Below, piece by piece: positions 1 to 8,285 of a DNA stretch of 64,000 nt. Below the pieces are notes generated by a model. The model did not search any database. It was not told the origin of the DNA and saw nothing but the letters and a program-made list of their open reading frames with translations. Both the position numbers and the translations under genes were made by a program. Positions within the stretch are counted from its first letter, which is position 1, and each line of letters starts with the position of its first letter. The DNA lies in the NCBI GenBank assembly GCA_964515555.1, contig CAZEVY010000003.1, forward strand, positions 62,001 through 126,000, written 5' to 3'. This DNA is from CAZEVY01 sp964515555 (lineage in GTDB: Bacteria > Acidobacteriota > Terriglobia > Bryobacterales > Bryobacteraceae).

Positions 1-414
1 ACCTCGGCCGGGAACTCGCCGTTCGGTTTCTTTGTCGGCCCCTCCGTGAACCTGTGGAATCGATTCTTCCTGACGCCCGGGGCGCACCTCGGCCATTTCG
101 CCGACTACCCGGCCGGATTGGTGGACGGTTCGGTAGTGCCGGCCGGAATCGGAACCCCTGTGGCGGTTAAGCGCTGGACGATCAAGTTCGGGTTCAGTTT
201 TACTTATCGCACCGTGGACTTCAGCGGGCTGGACCTGGGTGTGCGGGCAGCCGCCGCGCCGAAACCAGAGTCCACCAAGACGGAGTCGCCCAAGACCGAA
301 GCGCCGAAAGTCGCCCCACCCAAGGCCGATCCCGTAAAGCCCGGCGGATCGCCGATTCCCGATAGCAACGTGCCGCTGCCGGAGGCGCCCAAGCCCGCGC
401 CGCCGAAGCCGTAG
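1..414 (+). CDS. C-terminal part of an unknown protein with a Pro/Lys-rich tail (cut by left edge)
   Basis: The frame is open from base 1, so the true start lies outside the window; the GTG at 46 is only an internal codon. About 80 visible residues are rich in aromatic and glycine residues with alternating hydrophobic stretches (such as FGFSFTYRTVDF), which could be the last strands of an outer-membrane or surface beta structure. This is followed by a tail of roughly 50 residues made of APK/PPK-type repeats, typical of a flexible exposed linker. It ends 8 bases before the protease gene and may be in the same transcript. I do not recognise a family and assign no function. Confidence 0.55.
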   Translation, partial: TSAGNSPFGFFVGPSVNLWNRFFLTPGAHLGHFADYPAGLVDGSVVPAGIGTPVAVKRWTIKFGFSFTYRTVDFSGLDLGVRAAAAPKPESTKTESPKTEAPKVAPPKADPVKPGGSPIPDSNVPLPEAPKPAPPKP

Positions 415-422
415 GAGGAGAA

Positions 423-1250
423 ATGGCACGATTCCGCATCCAGGCGACCAGCGCGGCGGCGATCGGCGCGGCTGGCCGCAAGCGGGTCCCGCGATCGCTG
501 CTCGAGCCTGTGCCGGACGCTGCGGCGCTTTCCGAGATGCGGCTGGAAGCGGCCGAGATGGCGGCGCTGGACATCATCGACGCCGACGAACGCCTTCGCG
601 TCGGCAACACCGCAGTGTTTCCCTTCAGCTCCATCGTGAGCCTGATCGTGCTCAACCCCGCGGGTCAGCCGATCGCGCAGGGGACCGGGTGGCTCGCGAA
701 CGCGACCACCGTGATCACGGCGGCGCACGTGGTTGCGCCGCTCGACGCCGCGGGCCAGCCTCGACCGGTGGCTGCGATCGCAGCGATACCGGGGCGGAAC
801 GCCGCCGCCGCACCATTCGGGTCGCAGACCAGCCGGAGGGTCGTGTTCGCGCCGGGCTGGGCGGCGGGCCCGGACCGCGCGGCACACGACTTCGGAGCCG
901 TCAAGCTCGATCAGCCGGTCCCGGCGGCCGGCGCCGTGCCGCCGGGTGCGTTTCCCGACGCTTCGATTCCAGCGCTGGTGGCGAATCTCACCGGGTATCC
1001 TGCGATCCCCCCGGGCGATGCGCCTCAAGGCACCCAGTGGGGCACCACCGGGGCAGTCCGGATCGGTTCGCCGGGAATGTTGGCTTACGGGATCGACATG
1101 ACCGGGGGACAAAGCGGCGCGCCTCTGCTGGTCTCCGTGCAAGGGCGGATCTTCGCCGCCGGAATCAACGTGACCGGCCACAGCACCTTCAACCAGGGGG
1201 TGCGCGTCACCGATGCGGTTGCCGGTCAGATCGCGCAGTGGTTGGTTTGA
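423..1250 (+). CDS. V8/trypsin-like serine protease
   Basis: A 275-residue protein with the chymotrypsin-fold catalytic triad visible: His102 in VITAAHVV, Asp156 in HDFGAVKL and Ser231 in GGQSGAP. The order and spacing fit the V8-like glutamyl endopeptidase branch (peptidase family S1B). The first 60 residues carry no obvious signal peptide and could be a propeptide or an adaptor segment. The ATG at 423 is preceded at once by a strong GGAGGAG ribosome site, which fixes the start. It lies 8 bases downstream of the Pro-rich protein, so the two may be co-expressed. Substrate and cellular location are unknown; an N-terminal export signal is not evident, so secretion is uncertain. Confidence 0.82.
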   Translation: MARFRIQATSAAAIGAAGRKRVPRSLLEPVPDAAALSEMRLEAAEMAALDIIDADERLRVGNTAVFPFSSIVSLIVLNPAGQPIAQGTGWLANATTVITAAHVVAPLDAAGQPRPVAAIAAIPGRNAAAAPFGSQTSRRVVFAPGWAAGPDRAAHDFGAVKLDQPVPAAGAVPPGAFPDASIPALVANLTGYPAIPPGDAPQGTQWGTTGAVRIGSPGMLAYGIDMTGGQSGAPLLVSVQGRIFAAGINVTGHSTFNQGVRVTDAVAGQIAQWLV

Positions 1251-1364
1251 GGCGCCAGCGCGCCAACAGCCGAATGCCTTGACGCGCCGAACGGCTCCTT
1301 GATACGATGCGTTCGCCCGCGATGCAGGGTCTCTTGCATAATACGCATCGCGAGAGGAGTCACT

Positions 1365-2258
1365 ATGGACCGTCGTACCTTCTGCGCGTCGGCCGCCGTG
1401 GCGGTCCCGTCGTTACTGGCGACCACGACGCGCAAGCTCAAGATAGGCCACACCTGCATCACCTGGGGGACTTTTCCCCGCAAGGGCGAGCCGATGGCGA
1501 CGCTCGAAGCCGCCATGCGGGACATCTCCGCGCTCGGCTACCACTCCTTCGAGACATTCCCGGAGGTGCTCGACGACTGGGATTCGCGCGGCGAGATGCA
1601 GCCGCTGATCGACAAGTACAAGTTGCCCTTCCGGTCCGGCTACGTTACGCCCAACCTGATGGACACGGCCGTCCGTAAGGATCAGCTCGCCGAAGTGGTC
1701 CGTCGCGCGAAGATCGTCAAGAAATTCGGCGGGACGTTTCTGGTAATCTCCGCGAATTCCGTCAAGCGCGAAGGGTTCGATTTTCAGGCGCACCGATCCA
1801 ACATCATCGCGGCGCTCAACGAGTATGCCCGCGCCGTCACCGACCTGGGCCTCGGCACGGGCCTCCACCAGCACACCGGCACCTGCATCGAGACGCGTGA
1901 CGAGGTATACGCGGTGATGGAGGCGGTCGACACGAAACACTTCAAGTTCGCTCCCGATGTCGGCCAGCTTCAGAAGGGCGGCGCCGACGCGGCGAAAGTC
2001 GTCAAGGATTTCCTTTCCATTACAGTGCACATGCACCTGAAAGACTGGTCGGGCTGGGAGCACCACGTCGGCTACTGCCCGCTCGGGATGGGTAAGGTCG
2101 ACATCAAGGGGATCCTCGACATGGTGGAAGGCGCCGGAACCAACGCCAACATCATGGTGGAGCTGGACCCGGCCCGCAACGGCCCGATGTCGCCGCTGGA
2201 AACGGCCCAGCGGACCAAGGACTACCTGGTGAAGCTGGGCTACGGGTTCCGGTCGTGA
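1365..2258 (+). CDS. Tat-exported sugar phosphate isomerase/epimerase-like TIM-barrel protein
   Basis: A 297-residue xylose-isomerase-like TIM-barrel protein. The start chosen is the ATG at 1365, because GAGAGGAG lies just upstream and the product then opens with a twin-arginine leader (MDRRTFCASAAVAV). Upstream in-frame starts would bury that signal. Family-typical features are the early ITWG strand, an HQHTGTCIETRDEV segment and a late MHLKDW motif with metal-binding His and Asp candidates. Members of this family isomerise or epimerise sugars and inositols, and many acidobacterial paralogues are exported. Its stop overlaps the GTG of the ThuA-domain gene (GTGA), so translation of the two is probably coupled. 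The substrate is unknown. Confidence 0.8.
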   Translation: MDRRTFCASAAVAVPSLLATTTRKLKIGHTCITWGTFPRKGEPMATLEAAMRDISALGYHSFETFPEVLDDWDSRGEMQPLIDKYKLPFRSGYVTPNLMDTAVRKDQLAEVVRRAKIVKKFGGTFLVISANSVKREGFDFQAHRSNIIAALNEYARAVTDLGLGTGLHQHTGTCIETRDEVYAVMEAVDTKHFKFAPDVGQLQKGGADAAKVVKDFLSITVHMHLKDWSGWEHHVGYCPLGMGKVDIKGILDMVEGAGTNANIMVELDPARNGPMSPLETAQRTKDYLVKLGYGFRS

Positions 2259-3865
2259 GAGCGGCGGCGCTGGCGTTGATTGCGGCGGCGGTTTTGGCCG
2301 CGCAAGGGCCGGCCGGATCGGCCTCCGTCAAGAAGAATGGCGCCAGTCTCGGGACGATTCGTCTGGGCGCTTCGAACGATTTGTGGTTCACCTGGCGCGT
2401 GGGCGTCGCCTCGGACGCCTTTTCGAAGTTGACGTTCGTTGAAGCGGCGGCCCGGGCCGACGCGCTTGGCCTCGGCAGCATTCTCGGGGTGAATACGCAG
2501 CAGGCCGCCTATGAAATCCCCAAAAAGCTCGACTGGCGTCTGACGGCGGGCGAGCGCGCGGCGATCGTCGCGCGCCTCCGCGAGCTCAACGTGCGCATGT
2601 CGGCGTACCGCGTGGATGCGATGCCGGCCGCCGATTCGGACCGGCGAAAGCTGTTCGAGTTCGCCAAGGCGATGGCGGCCGAGTGGATTGTCGCACCCGC
2701 GGCCGCAGCAGCGCCCGACGTCGAGAAGCTCGCCGCCGAGTACGGCGTGAGTGTTGCGGTCGACGGCGGTGCGATCGGGGGTCTCGGAAGCAGAATCGGA
2801 TTGCGCGCCGACGCGGCGGGTAAGCCGGCCGAGCGCACCATGGTCGCCACGTTCCGCGCGTCGCCGGGCGCGGGCGATTACTTCCTCCAGGCGTTCCGCA
2901 TGGAGCTGAAGCCGATGTTCATTCTGGTCGAAGGGCCCGACCTGGCGAAGGCCGTCGACGATCTGGAGAAGGCGCTTCGCCCGGCGATGATCGCGCGCGT
3001 GCGCCAGACCATCGACTCGCCGCGAGGGGCGATTCGCGGGCCGGAGCGGCTGTCGGCGGAAGTGCGGGCGCAGATCGAGGCGGCCGCGCCGAAGGAGGCT
3101 CTCGCGAAGCCGAGGAAGGCGCGCAAACTGCTAGTGGTCGACCTGAACATGTATTCGGGCCACGGGACCATTCCCCACGGCAACCTGCTGCTCGGGCTCA
3201 TGGGAAGGCAGACCGGCGCTTACGAGGCCATCTTCAGCAACGACCTGAATAATCTGAAATATCCGAAGATTAAAGAATACGACGCCGTATTTCTGAATAA
3301 TGTCGTCGGCATGGTGTTTCCCGACCCGGAAGTCCGTGACGGCCTGATGCGCTACATGCGCGAGGGCGGCGGAATCGGCGGAGTCCACGGAACCACTTAT
3401 GCCGCGCTCGACTGGCCGGAGTTCACCGACATGCTCCAGGGCACGGCCGGCGCGCACCGCGTCGAGAAGAAGATGCTGAAGATCGACGACCCGTCCAGTC
3501 CGCTCACCAGCCATCTGGGAACCGAGAGCTTCGAGCACACCGACGAGTTCTATCATTTCCCGGCGTCCAGCCCGTACTCGCGCGAGAAGGCGCGTGTGCT
3601 GATTTCGATCGACGTGGAGAAGTCGGACATGGCGACCGCGAACCGCCTGTGCACCGAGTGCACGCGCCCGGATCACGACTACGCCATGAGCTGGATTCGC
3701 AGCTACGGCAAGGGCCGGGTATTCTGCACCCCGCTCGGTCACACGCCGATTCTGTTCACCGATCCGCGGTGGACCCGGCATCTCCTCGCCGGCGTCCAAT
3801 TCATCCTGGGTGACCTCGATGCCGACACGACGCCGAGCGCGAAGCTCGCGGGGAGGAAGAAGTGA
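2255..3865 (+). CDS. Secreted two-domain protein: degenerate TIM-barrel plus ThuA-like domain
   Basis: A 536-residue protein that starts at a GTG overlapping the previous stop. Residues 1-18 form a typical signal peptide ending in AAQ. Residues of about 30-240 resemble a divergent sugar isomerase barrel. Residues of about 285-520 form a ThuA-like domain (trehalose utilisation type, class I glutamine amidotransferase fold), recognisable from KLLVVDLNMYSGH, the YDAVFLNN strand, GGGIGGVHGTTY and the closing PLGHTPILFTDPRW. ThuA-like proteins act on disaccharide or keto-sugar substrates, but the exact reaction is not settled. It is linked to the PQQ dehydrogenase by another 4-base GTGA overlap, suggesting joint work on an extracytoplasmic sugar. 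Confidence 0.75.
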   Translation: MRAAALALIAAAVLAAQGPAGSASVKKNGASLGTIRLGASNDLWFTWRVGVASDAFSKLTFVEAAARADALGLGSILGVNTQQAAYEIPKKLDWRLTAGERAAIVARLRELNVRMSAYRVDAMPAADSDRRKLFEFAKAMAAEWIVAPAAAAAPDVEKLAAEYGVSVAVDGGAIGGLGSRIGLRADAAGKPAERTMVATFRASPGAGDYFLQAFRMELKPMFILVEGPDLAKAVDDLEKALRPAMIARVRQTIDSPRGAIRGPERLSAEVRAQIEAAAPKEALAKPRKARKLLVVDLNMYSGHGTIPHGNLLLGLMGRQTGAYEAIFSNDLNNLKYPKIKEYDAVFLNNVVGMVFPDPEVRDGLMRYMREGGGIGGVHGTTYAALDWPEFTDMLQGTAGAHRVEKKMLKIDDPSSPLTSHLGTESFEHTDEFYHFPASSPYSREKARVLISIDVEKSDMATANRLCTECTRPDHDYAMSWIRSYGKGRVFCTPLGHTPILFTDPRWTRHLLAGVQFILGDLDADTTPSAKLAGRKK

Positions 3866-6078
3866 GCCGTCGCCTCATCGGCGGCGCAGCCGTGCTGGCT
3901 CTCGCGATGTGCGGGTCGTCGCAGAACGCGGCGAAGAAGAGCGTGCCCGCGAAGAAGGCGCGTTACACCACCTGGAGCGATTACGGCGGCTCGTCCGACT
4001 CGATGCAATACTCGGCACTCAAGCAGATCAACAAGACGAATGTCGCGAAACTCGAGCAGGTCTGGTTTCATCCGGCGCCGGGACCGGGCGGGCGCTTCGC
4101 GTTCAGTCCGCTGGTGGTCGACAACGTGATGTACGTCGTCGGCAAGGATAACGCCATCGTCGCCCTGGACGCGGCCACCGGCAAGCCGATCTGGACGCAT
4201 CCGACTACCGACGCGCCGACCAATCGCGGCTTCAACTACTGGGAGAGTCCCGACCGCTCCGACCGGCGCCTCATCTTCGCGACCGGCAATCACCTGCGCC
4301 AGCTTCACGCGCGCACGGGCGTTCCGGTGAACACCTTCGGCAACGACGGCAAGGTTGACTTGCGCGAGGCCGTGCCGCGCGCGGGTCAGAGCGGCACGCC
4401 GGGACGGGTGTTCGAGAATCTGATCATTCTCGGGTCGGCCGTCGGCGAGAATTACGGGTCGGCGCCGGGCTACGTGCGTGCCTACGACGTGCGCACCGGG
4501 AAACTGGCGTGGCTGTTTCACACCATTCCTCGGCCTGGCGAATACGGCTACGAGACCTGGCCGCCGGAGGCCTACAAATATGTCGGCGGCGTGAACGCCT
4601 GGGGCGAGATCTCGGTCGACGAGAAGCGCGGGATCGTGTACTTCCCGCTGGGGTCGCCGACCTACGATTTCTATGGCGCGGACCGGAAAGGCGCGAATCT
4701 GTTTGGGAATTGCCTGCTGGCTTTAGATGCACGCACGGGAAAGCGCCGCTGGCATTTCCAGGCGGTCCACCACGATTTATGGGATTACGACCTGACGACC
4801 GCGCCCAAGCTGATGACCGTGCGTCACAACGGCAGGTCCGTCGACGTGGTCGCGCAGGCCACCAAGTTCGGTTTGCTGTACGTGCTGAATCGCGAGACCG
4901 GCGAGCCGATCTGGCCGATCGAGGAGCGCCCGGTGCCGAAGAGCGACGTGCCCGGTGAGGAATCGTGGCCGACACAGCCGTTCCCGACCAAGCCGCCGCC
5001 GTTCGCGCGGTTGACGTTCCGCCTCGACGATGTAAATCCCTACGCCGATCCCGAGGACCGGGTGAAGCTTCGCGAGACGCTGCGGAATGCGCGCAACGAG
5101 GGTGTGTTCACGCCGCAGAGCGCGAAACAGGATCAGGTCTCGGTCCCCGGTGAACTGGGCGGCACCAACTGGGGCGGTACGGCCGCCGATCCGGCCACAG
5201 GAATGCTCTACGTGCGGACGATCGACGGCCCGGCCATCCACAAACTGTCGAACGTCACTCGCATGCGAATTCCCGAGGGCGCGACCGCCGAGCAGCAGGG
5301 CTATGCGGTCTACATGCAGTACTGCCTGGCGTGCCACGGTCCGGAGCGTGCGAATATCCGGCCGGTCAAAGAGCTCGGCAGCGATCGCTTTCGGAAGATT
5401 ATCGCCGGTGGACAGGGACAGATGCCGGGATTTCCTGGATTGACGGCGGAGAATCTCGCGGCGATCGAGTCCTATTTTGCGAACCCGGCGGCGGGCGGTC
5501 CGCCGCCGGAGACCGATGAGACCGCCCGACGTCCCGGGCGCGGCGGGGGTCCACCGACGCCGCCTCCACCCGACGGTCAGACGCGCTACTACGGGCAGTT
5601 CGGAAGCCTGTGGCACGCGGCCAACGGACTGCCCGCGATCGGACCGCCGTGGTCGGAGATCGTCGCGTACGACTTGAATGAAGGCTCGATTAAGTGGCGC
5701 GTTCCGCTGGGTACCGTGTCGTCGCTCGCCGAGAAAGGCATCACGAACACGGGAAGCTTTCGCCCGACGCGCAACGGCCCCGTCGTCACCGCGGGTGGGC
5801 TGATCTTCATCGGCACGGCGTCGGACCGCAAGGTCCGCGCCTACGACAAGGACAACGGCGCGTCGCTCTGGGAATCGGAGATCGAGGCGAATCCCGACGG
5901 AATTCCGGCGGTGTACGAGACGGGCGGTCGTCAGTATGTCGCGTTCTTCGCGGGATCGTTCCGTTCGTATCGCGGGATCGCCTGGAAGCCGGGGAAGCCG
6001 GAGGCTCAGGGATACTACGTCTACGCGCTGCCGCGCCCGGCGAGCGCGCCGAAAGCCACACCGCGCGCGAAGCGCTGA
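3862..6078 (+). CDS. PQQ-dependent dehydrogenase with inserted c-type cytochrome domain
   Basis: A 738-residue periplasmic or membrane-anchored quinoprotein. The N-terminus (MSRRLIGGAAVLALAMC) looks like an export signal, and its Cys could be a lipobox. Beta-propeller blades of the alcohol/glucose dehydrogenase type follow, for example DNAIVALDAATGKPIW, RTGKRRWHFQ and LNRETGEPIWPIEERPVP. A CxxCH haem-binding motif (C488-L-A-C-H492) lies in an inserted cytochrome c domain at residues of about 475-555, followed by a Pro-rich linker and the last blades. Such enzymes oxidise sugars or alcohols and pass electrons to the respiratory chain. It is translationally coupled to the ThuA gene upstream. 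The substrate cannot be read from sequence. Confidence 0.88.
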   Translation: MSRRLIGGAAVLALAMCGSSQNAAKKSVPAKKARYTTWSDYGGSSDSMQYSALKQINKTNVAKLEQVWFHPAPGPGGRFAFSPLVVDNVMYVVGKDNAIVALDAATGKPIWTHPTTDAPTNRGFNYWESPDRSDRRLIFATGNHLRQLHARTGVPVNTFGNDGKVDLREAVPRAGQSGTPGRVFENLIILGSAVGENYGSAPGYVRAYDVRTGKLAWLFHTIPRPGEYGYETWPPEAYKYVGGVNAWGEISVDEKRGIVYFPLGSPTYDFYGADRKGANLFGNCLLALDARTGKRRWHFQAVHHDLWDYDLTTAPKLMTVRHNGRSVDVVAQATKFGLLYVLNRETGEPIWPIEERPVPKSDVPGEESWPTQPFPTKPPPFARLTFRLDDVNPYADPEDRVKLRETLRNARNEGVFTPQSAKQDQVSVPGELGGTNWGGTAADPATGMLYVRTIDGPAIHKLSNVTRMRIPEGATAEQQGYAVYMQYCLACHGPERANIRPVKELGSDRFRKIIAGGQGQMPGFPGLTAENLAAIESYFANPAAGGPPPETDETARRPGRGGGPPTPPPPDGQTRYYGQFGSLWHAANGLPAIGPPWSEIVAYDLNEGSIKWRVPLGTVSSLAEKGITNTGSFRPTRNGPVVTAGGLIFIGTASDRKVRAYDKDNGASLWESEIEANPDGIPAVYETGGRQYVAFFAGSFRSYRGIAWKPGKPEAQGYYVYALPRPASAPKATPRAKR

Positions 6079-6089
6079 TAAACTGGAGA

Positions 6090-6113
6090 GACCGCTCCCT
6101 CCGGTCGCGGCTC
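6090..6113 (+). repeat. Palindromic element copy A (forward orientation)
   Basis: The 24 bases begin GACCGCTCCCTCCGG and end CGCGGCTC. The same word recurs at 31897, 36076 (with its exact inverse at 36127) and, with one extra base, at 50219. It lies in the 44-base gap between the PQQ dehydrogenase and transaldolase genes, 9 bases before the transaldolase ATG. It is a single arm here, without an inverse partner. Confidence 0.75.
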
Positions 6114-6122
6114 CGCAAGATC

Positions 6123-7157
6123 ATGCCTGACGATACTTATCTGAATTGGGTCATCCGCAATACGCCGACGCAGTGGTGGCACGACTCGGCGGAAGCCTCC
6201 GAGCTCGATCTCGGGCTCGAGCGCGGCGCCATCGGCGTGACGACGAATCCGTTTCTCTCGAACCTGGCGTTGCGCGCCGACCGGGCGCGGTGGGGCGGAG
6301 AAATCGGCGATGTGCTCGCGCGCAATCTCGCCGCGGAGGCCAAGGCGGAGGCGCTCATGCGGATCGCGGTGACCAAAGCCGCCGCGAAGCTGATGCCGGA
6401 GTACGAGAGGTCGAAGGGACAGTCGGGATTCGTCTGCGCGCAGGTGAACCCGGTGCGCGCGGGAGATCGCGAATGCATGGCGCCTATGGCGCGGCGCTTT
6501 CACGCCTGGGCGCCGAACATCGCGGTCAAACTGCCCGCGACGGCGGCGGGACTCGACGTCCTTGAGGACTGCGTCGCCGAGGGCGTCACCTGCACGGCGA
6601 CAGTGAGCTTCACGGTTCCGCAGGTGGTCGCCATCGCCGAGCGGCATCGCGCCGGAATCGCGCGCGCACGGGCCCAGAACATCGAGCCGGGAAAATGTTT
6701 CGCGGTAATCATGATCGGCCGGCTGGACGATTACCTCCGCGAGGTCGCGCACGACAACGCGTCGGCGGTAGATGAGTCCGACATCCGGCAGGCGGGCCTC
6801 GCCGTGACGAAGCGCGCGTATCGCATATATAAGGACCGCGGCTATGAGGCGGTGCTCCTGGTCGCGGCGCTGCGCGGCGAGTATCACCTGACGGAGCTGA
6901 CGGGCGCGGAACTGCTGATGTCGATTCATCCGTCGTGGCAGGGGCCGTTCGTCACGCGCGATTTTCCGCGCGAGGAGCGCATCGCGACACCCATCGACAC
7001 CGAAGTCCTCGAGCGGCTGGCGACCATGCCCGAGTTCCTGCGCGCCTACGAAGAGGACGGCATGACGCCCGCTGAGTTCGTCGGCTTCGGCCCGACGCAA
7101 CGGACGCTGAGCCAGTTCACCGAGGCGGGCTGGAAACTGATGGAGACTCTCCAGTAG
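6123..7157 (+). CDS. Transaldolase family protein
   Basis: A 344-residue transaldolase (class I aldolase that forms a Schiff base). The catalytic lysine is K136 in NIAVKLPATAAGLDVL, and the early VTTNPF motif and the GVTCTATVSFTVPQV strand are as in the family. It is longer than the small fructose-6-phosphate aldolase type (about 220 residues) and close to classical transaldolases. The open frame continues far upstream inside the PQQ gene, but the ATG at 6123 is the first start after that gene and gives the proper N-terminus. No clear ribosome site precedes it; instead repeat copy A sits there. Its stop is immediately followed by the E2 gene with no gap, suggesting that the two act in one catabolic route. 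Confidence 0.85.
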   Translation: MPDDTYLNWVIRNTPTQWWHDSAEASELDLGLERGAIGVTTNPFLSNLALRADRARWGGEIGDVLARNLAAEAKAEALMRIAVTKAAAKLMPEYERSKGQSGFVCAQVNPVRAGDRECMAPMARRFHAWAPNIAVKLPATAAGLDVLEDCVAEGVTCTATVSFTVPQVVAIAERHRAGIARARAQNIEPGKCFAVIMIGRLDDYLREVAHDNASAVDESDIRQAGLAVTKRAYRIYKDRGYEAVLLVAALRGEYHLTELTGAELLMSIHPSWQGPFVTRDFPREERIATPIDTEVLERLATMPEFLRAYEEDGMTPAEFVGFGPTQRTLSQFTEAGWKLMETLQ

Positions 7158-8285
7158 ATGGCGATTGCGGTCGAGATGCCGAAGCTCGGCAACACGGTGG
7201 AGGAGTGCCTGGTCAGCAAGTGGGTTAAGCGCAAAGGCGACGCCGTGGCCGCGGGCGAGCTGGTCGCCGAGATAGAGACGGATAAGACGACGTTCGAGGT
7301 GACGGCGCCGGTCGGTGGAACGTTGATCGAGACGTTCTTTGGCGAAGGCGCCGTAGTGCCGGTATTCACGAACATCTTTGTGATCGGCGAGCCGGGGGAG
7401 AGCGCGGAGGAGTTTCGTCCCGGAACAGCGCCGGTTGCCGTGTCGCAGGCCGCCGCCACGGAGCCGGGTGTGGACGCACGGCGCGGCTCCGAAGAGCCGC
7501 CCCACCGAGTCGCATCCTACAGTCCGCGGGCGAGGAAGTTCGCGGAGGAACACAGCTTCTTTCCGGAAGGCGTGATCGGGTCGGGGCCCGGCGGCAGGAT
7601 TCTGGAGCAGGACTTGAAAGCGCTGTACAAGGCGCCAACTCGAAGTTCGGGAATCCGGGAAAAGATCGCCAAACGCATGCGCGAGGCGCTGGCCTCGACC
7701 GCGCAGTACACGCTGCACACTTCGGCCGACGCCGCCGGGCTGCTGGCGATGCGCGCGCGATTCAAGGCGAGCGGCCCGGATGTCAACGTCAACGACCTGG
7801 TCTCGTTTTGCACGATCCTCGCGCTCATCGAAATGCCGGCGTTGAATCAGAATACTCCGGACATTCACCTCGGATTCGCGTGCGACACGGACCGCGGGCT
7901 GCTCGTGCCGGTGATCCGCGACGCGCGTCGCCTCGGACTCGCCGATCTCGCCGCACGTGCGAAGGACCTCGCGACACGCGCCATCGCGGGCACCATTTCC
8001 CCCGACGACCTGGCGGGCGCGACCTTCACCATCAGCAATCTGGGCGGCCTCGGGATAGAATCGTTCACGCCGATCCTCACGCCGCCGCAGGTGGCCATCC
8101 TCGGCGTGGGCGCGATCGGGCTGAAGGCCGTGCGCCGCGAGGGTCGTGTCGAGTTCATCGACGCCATCGGCCTCTCGCTCACCTGCGACCACCAGGCGAT
8201 CGACGGAGCCCCGGGCGCGCGATTCCTGCACATCGTGCGGAATAAGATCGAAAACGTGGAGTCGGAATGCCAAAGTCGATTCTAA
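7158..8285 (+). CDS. Lipoyl-bearing 2-oxoacid dehydrogenase acyltransferase (E2)
   Basis: A 375-residue E2 component. Residues 1-75 are the lipoyl domain, with the lipoyl-lysine K43 in ETDKTTFEV. Residues of about 115-150 are the peripheral subunit-binding domain (SPRARKFAEEH, GPGGRILEQDL). The rest is the acyltransferase core, with the catalytic pair H345 and D349 in the HxxxDG motif HQAIDG. It transfers an acyl group from E1 to CoA. It begins directly at the transaldolase stop and overlaps the E1 start by 19 bases, so E2 and E1 are surely one unit. No lipoamide dehydrogenase (E3) gene is present nearby; a shared E3 elsewhere must serve it. The acyl specificity is unknown. Confidence 0.88.
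   Translation: MAIAVEMPKLGNTVEECLVSKWVKRKGDAVAAGELVAEIETDKTTFEVTAPVGGTLIETFFGEGAVVPVFTNIFVIGEPGESAEEFRPGTAPVAVSQAAATEPGVDARRGSEEPPHRVASYSPRARKFAEEHSFFPEGVIGSGPGGRILEQDLKALYKAPTRSSGIREKIAKRMREALASTAQYTLHTSADAAGLLAMRARFKASGPDVNVNDLVSFCTILALIEMPALNQNTPDIHLGFACDTDRGLLVPVIRDARRLGLADLAARAKDLATRAIAGTISPDDLAGATFTISNLGGLGIESFTPILTPPQVAILGVGAIGLKAVRREGRVEFIDAIGLSLTCDHQAIDGAPGARFLHIVRNKIENVESECQSRF
7483..7500. other. Intragenic perfect hairpin in the E2 linker
   Basis: GCGGCTC and GAGCCGC form a 7-base-pair stem around a 4-base loop. It lies in the coding stretch for the flexible linker between the lipoyl and subunit-binding domains. The arm shares the CGGCTC core with the palindromic element found elsewhere in the window, but the match is short and could be chance. 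Confidence 0.3.

Noticed and set aside
6021..8273. 750-codon open frame on the minus strand
   Set aside because: It covers the transaldolase and E2 genes in antisense and its translation is Arg-rich without recognisable features.
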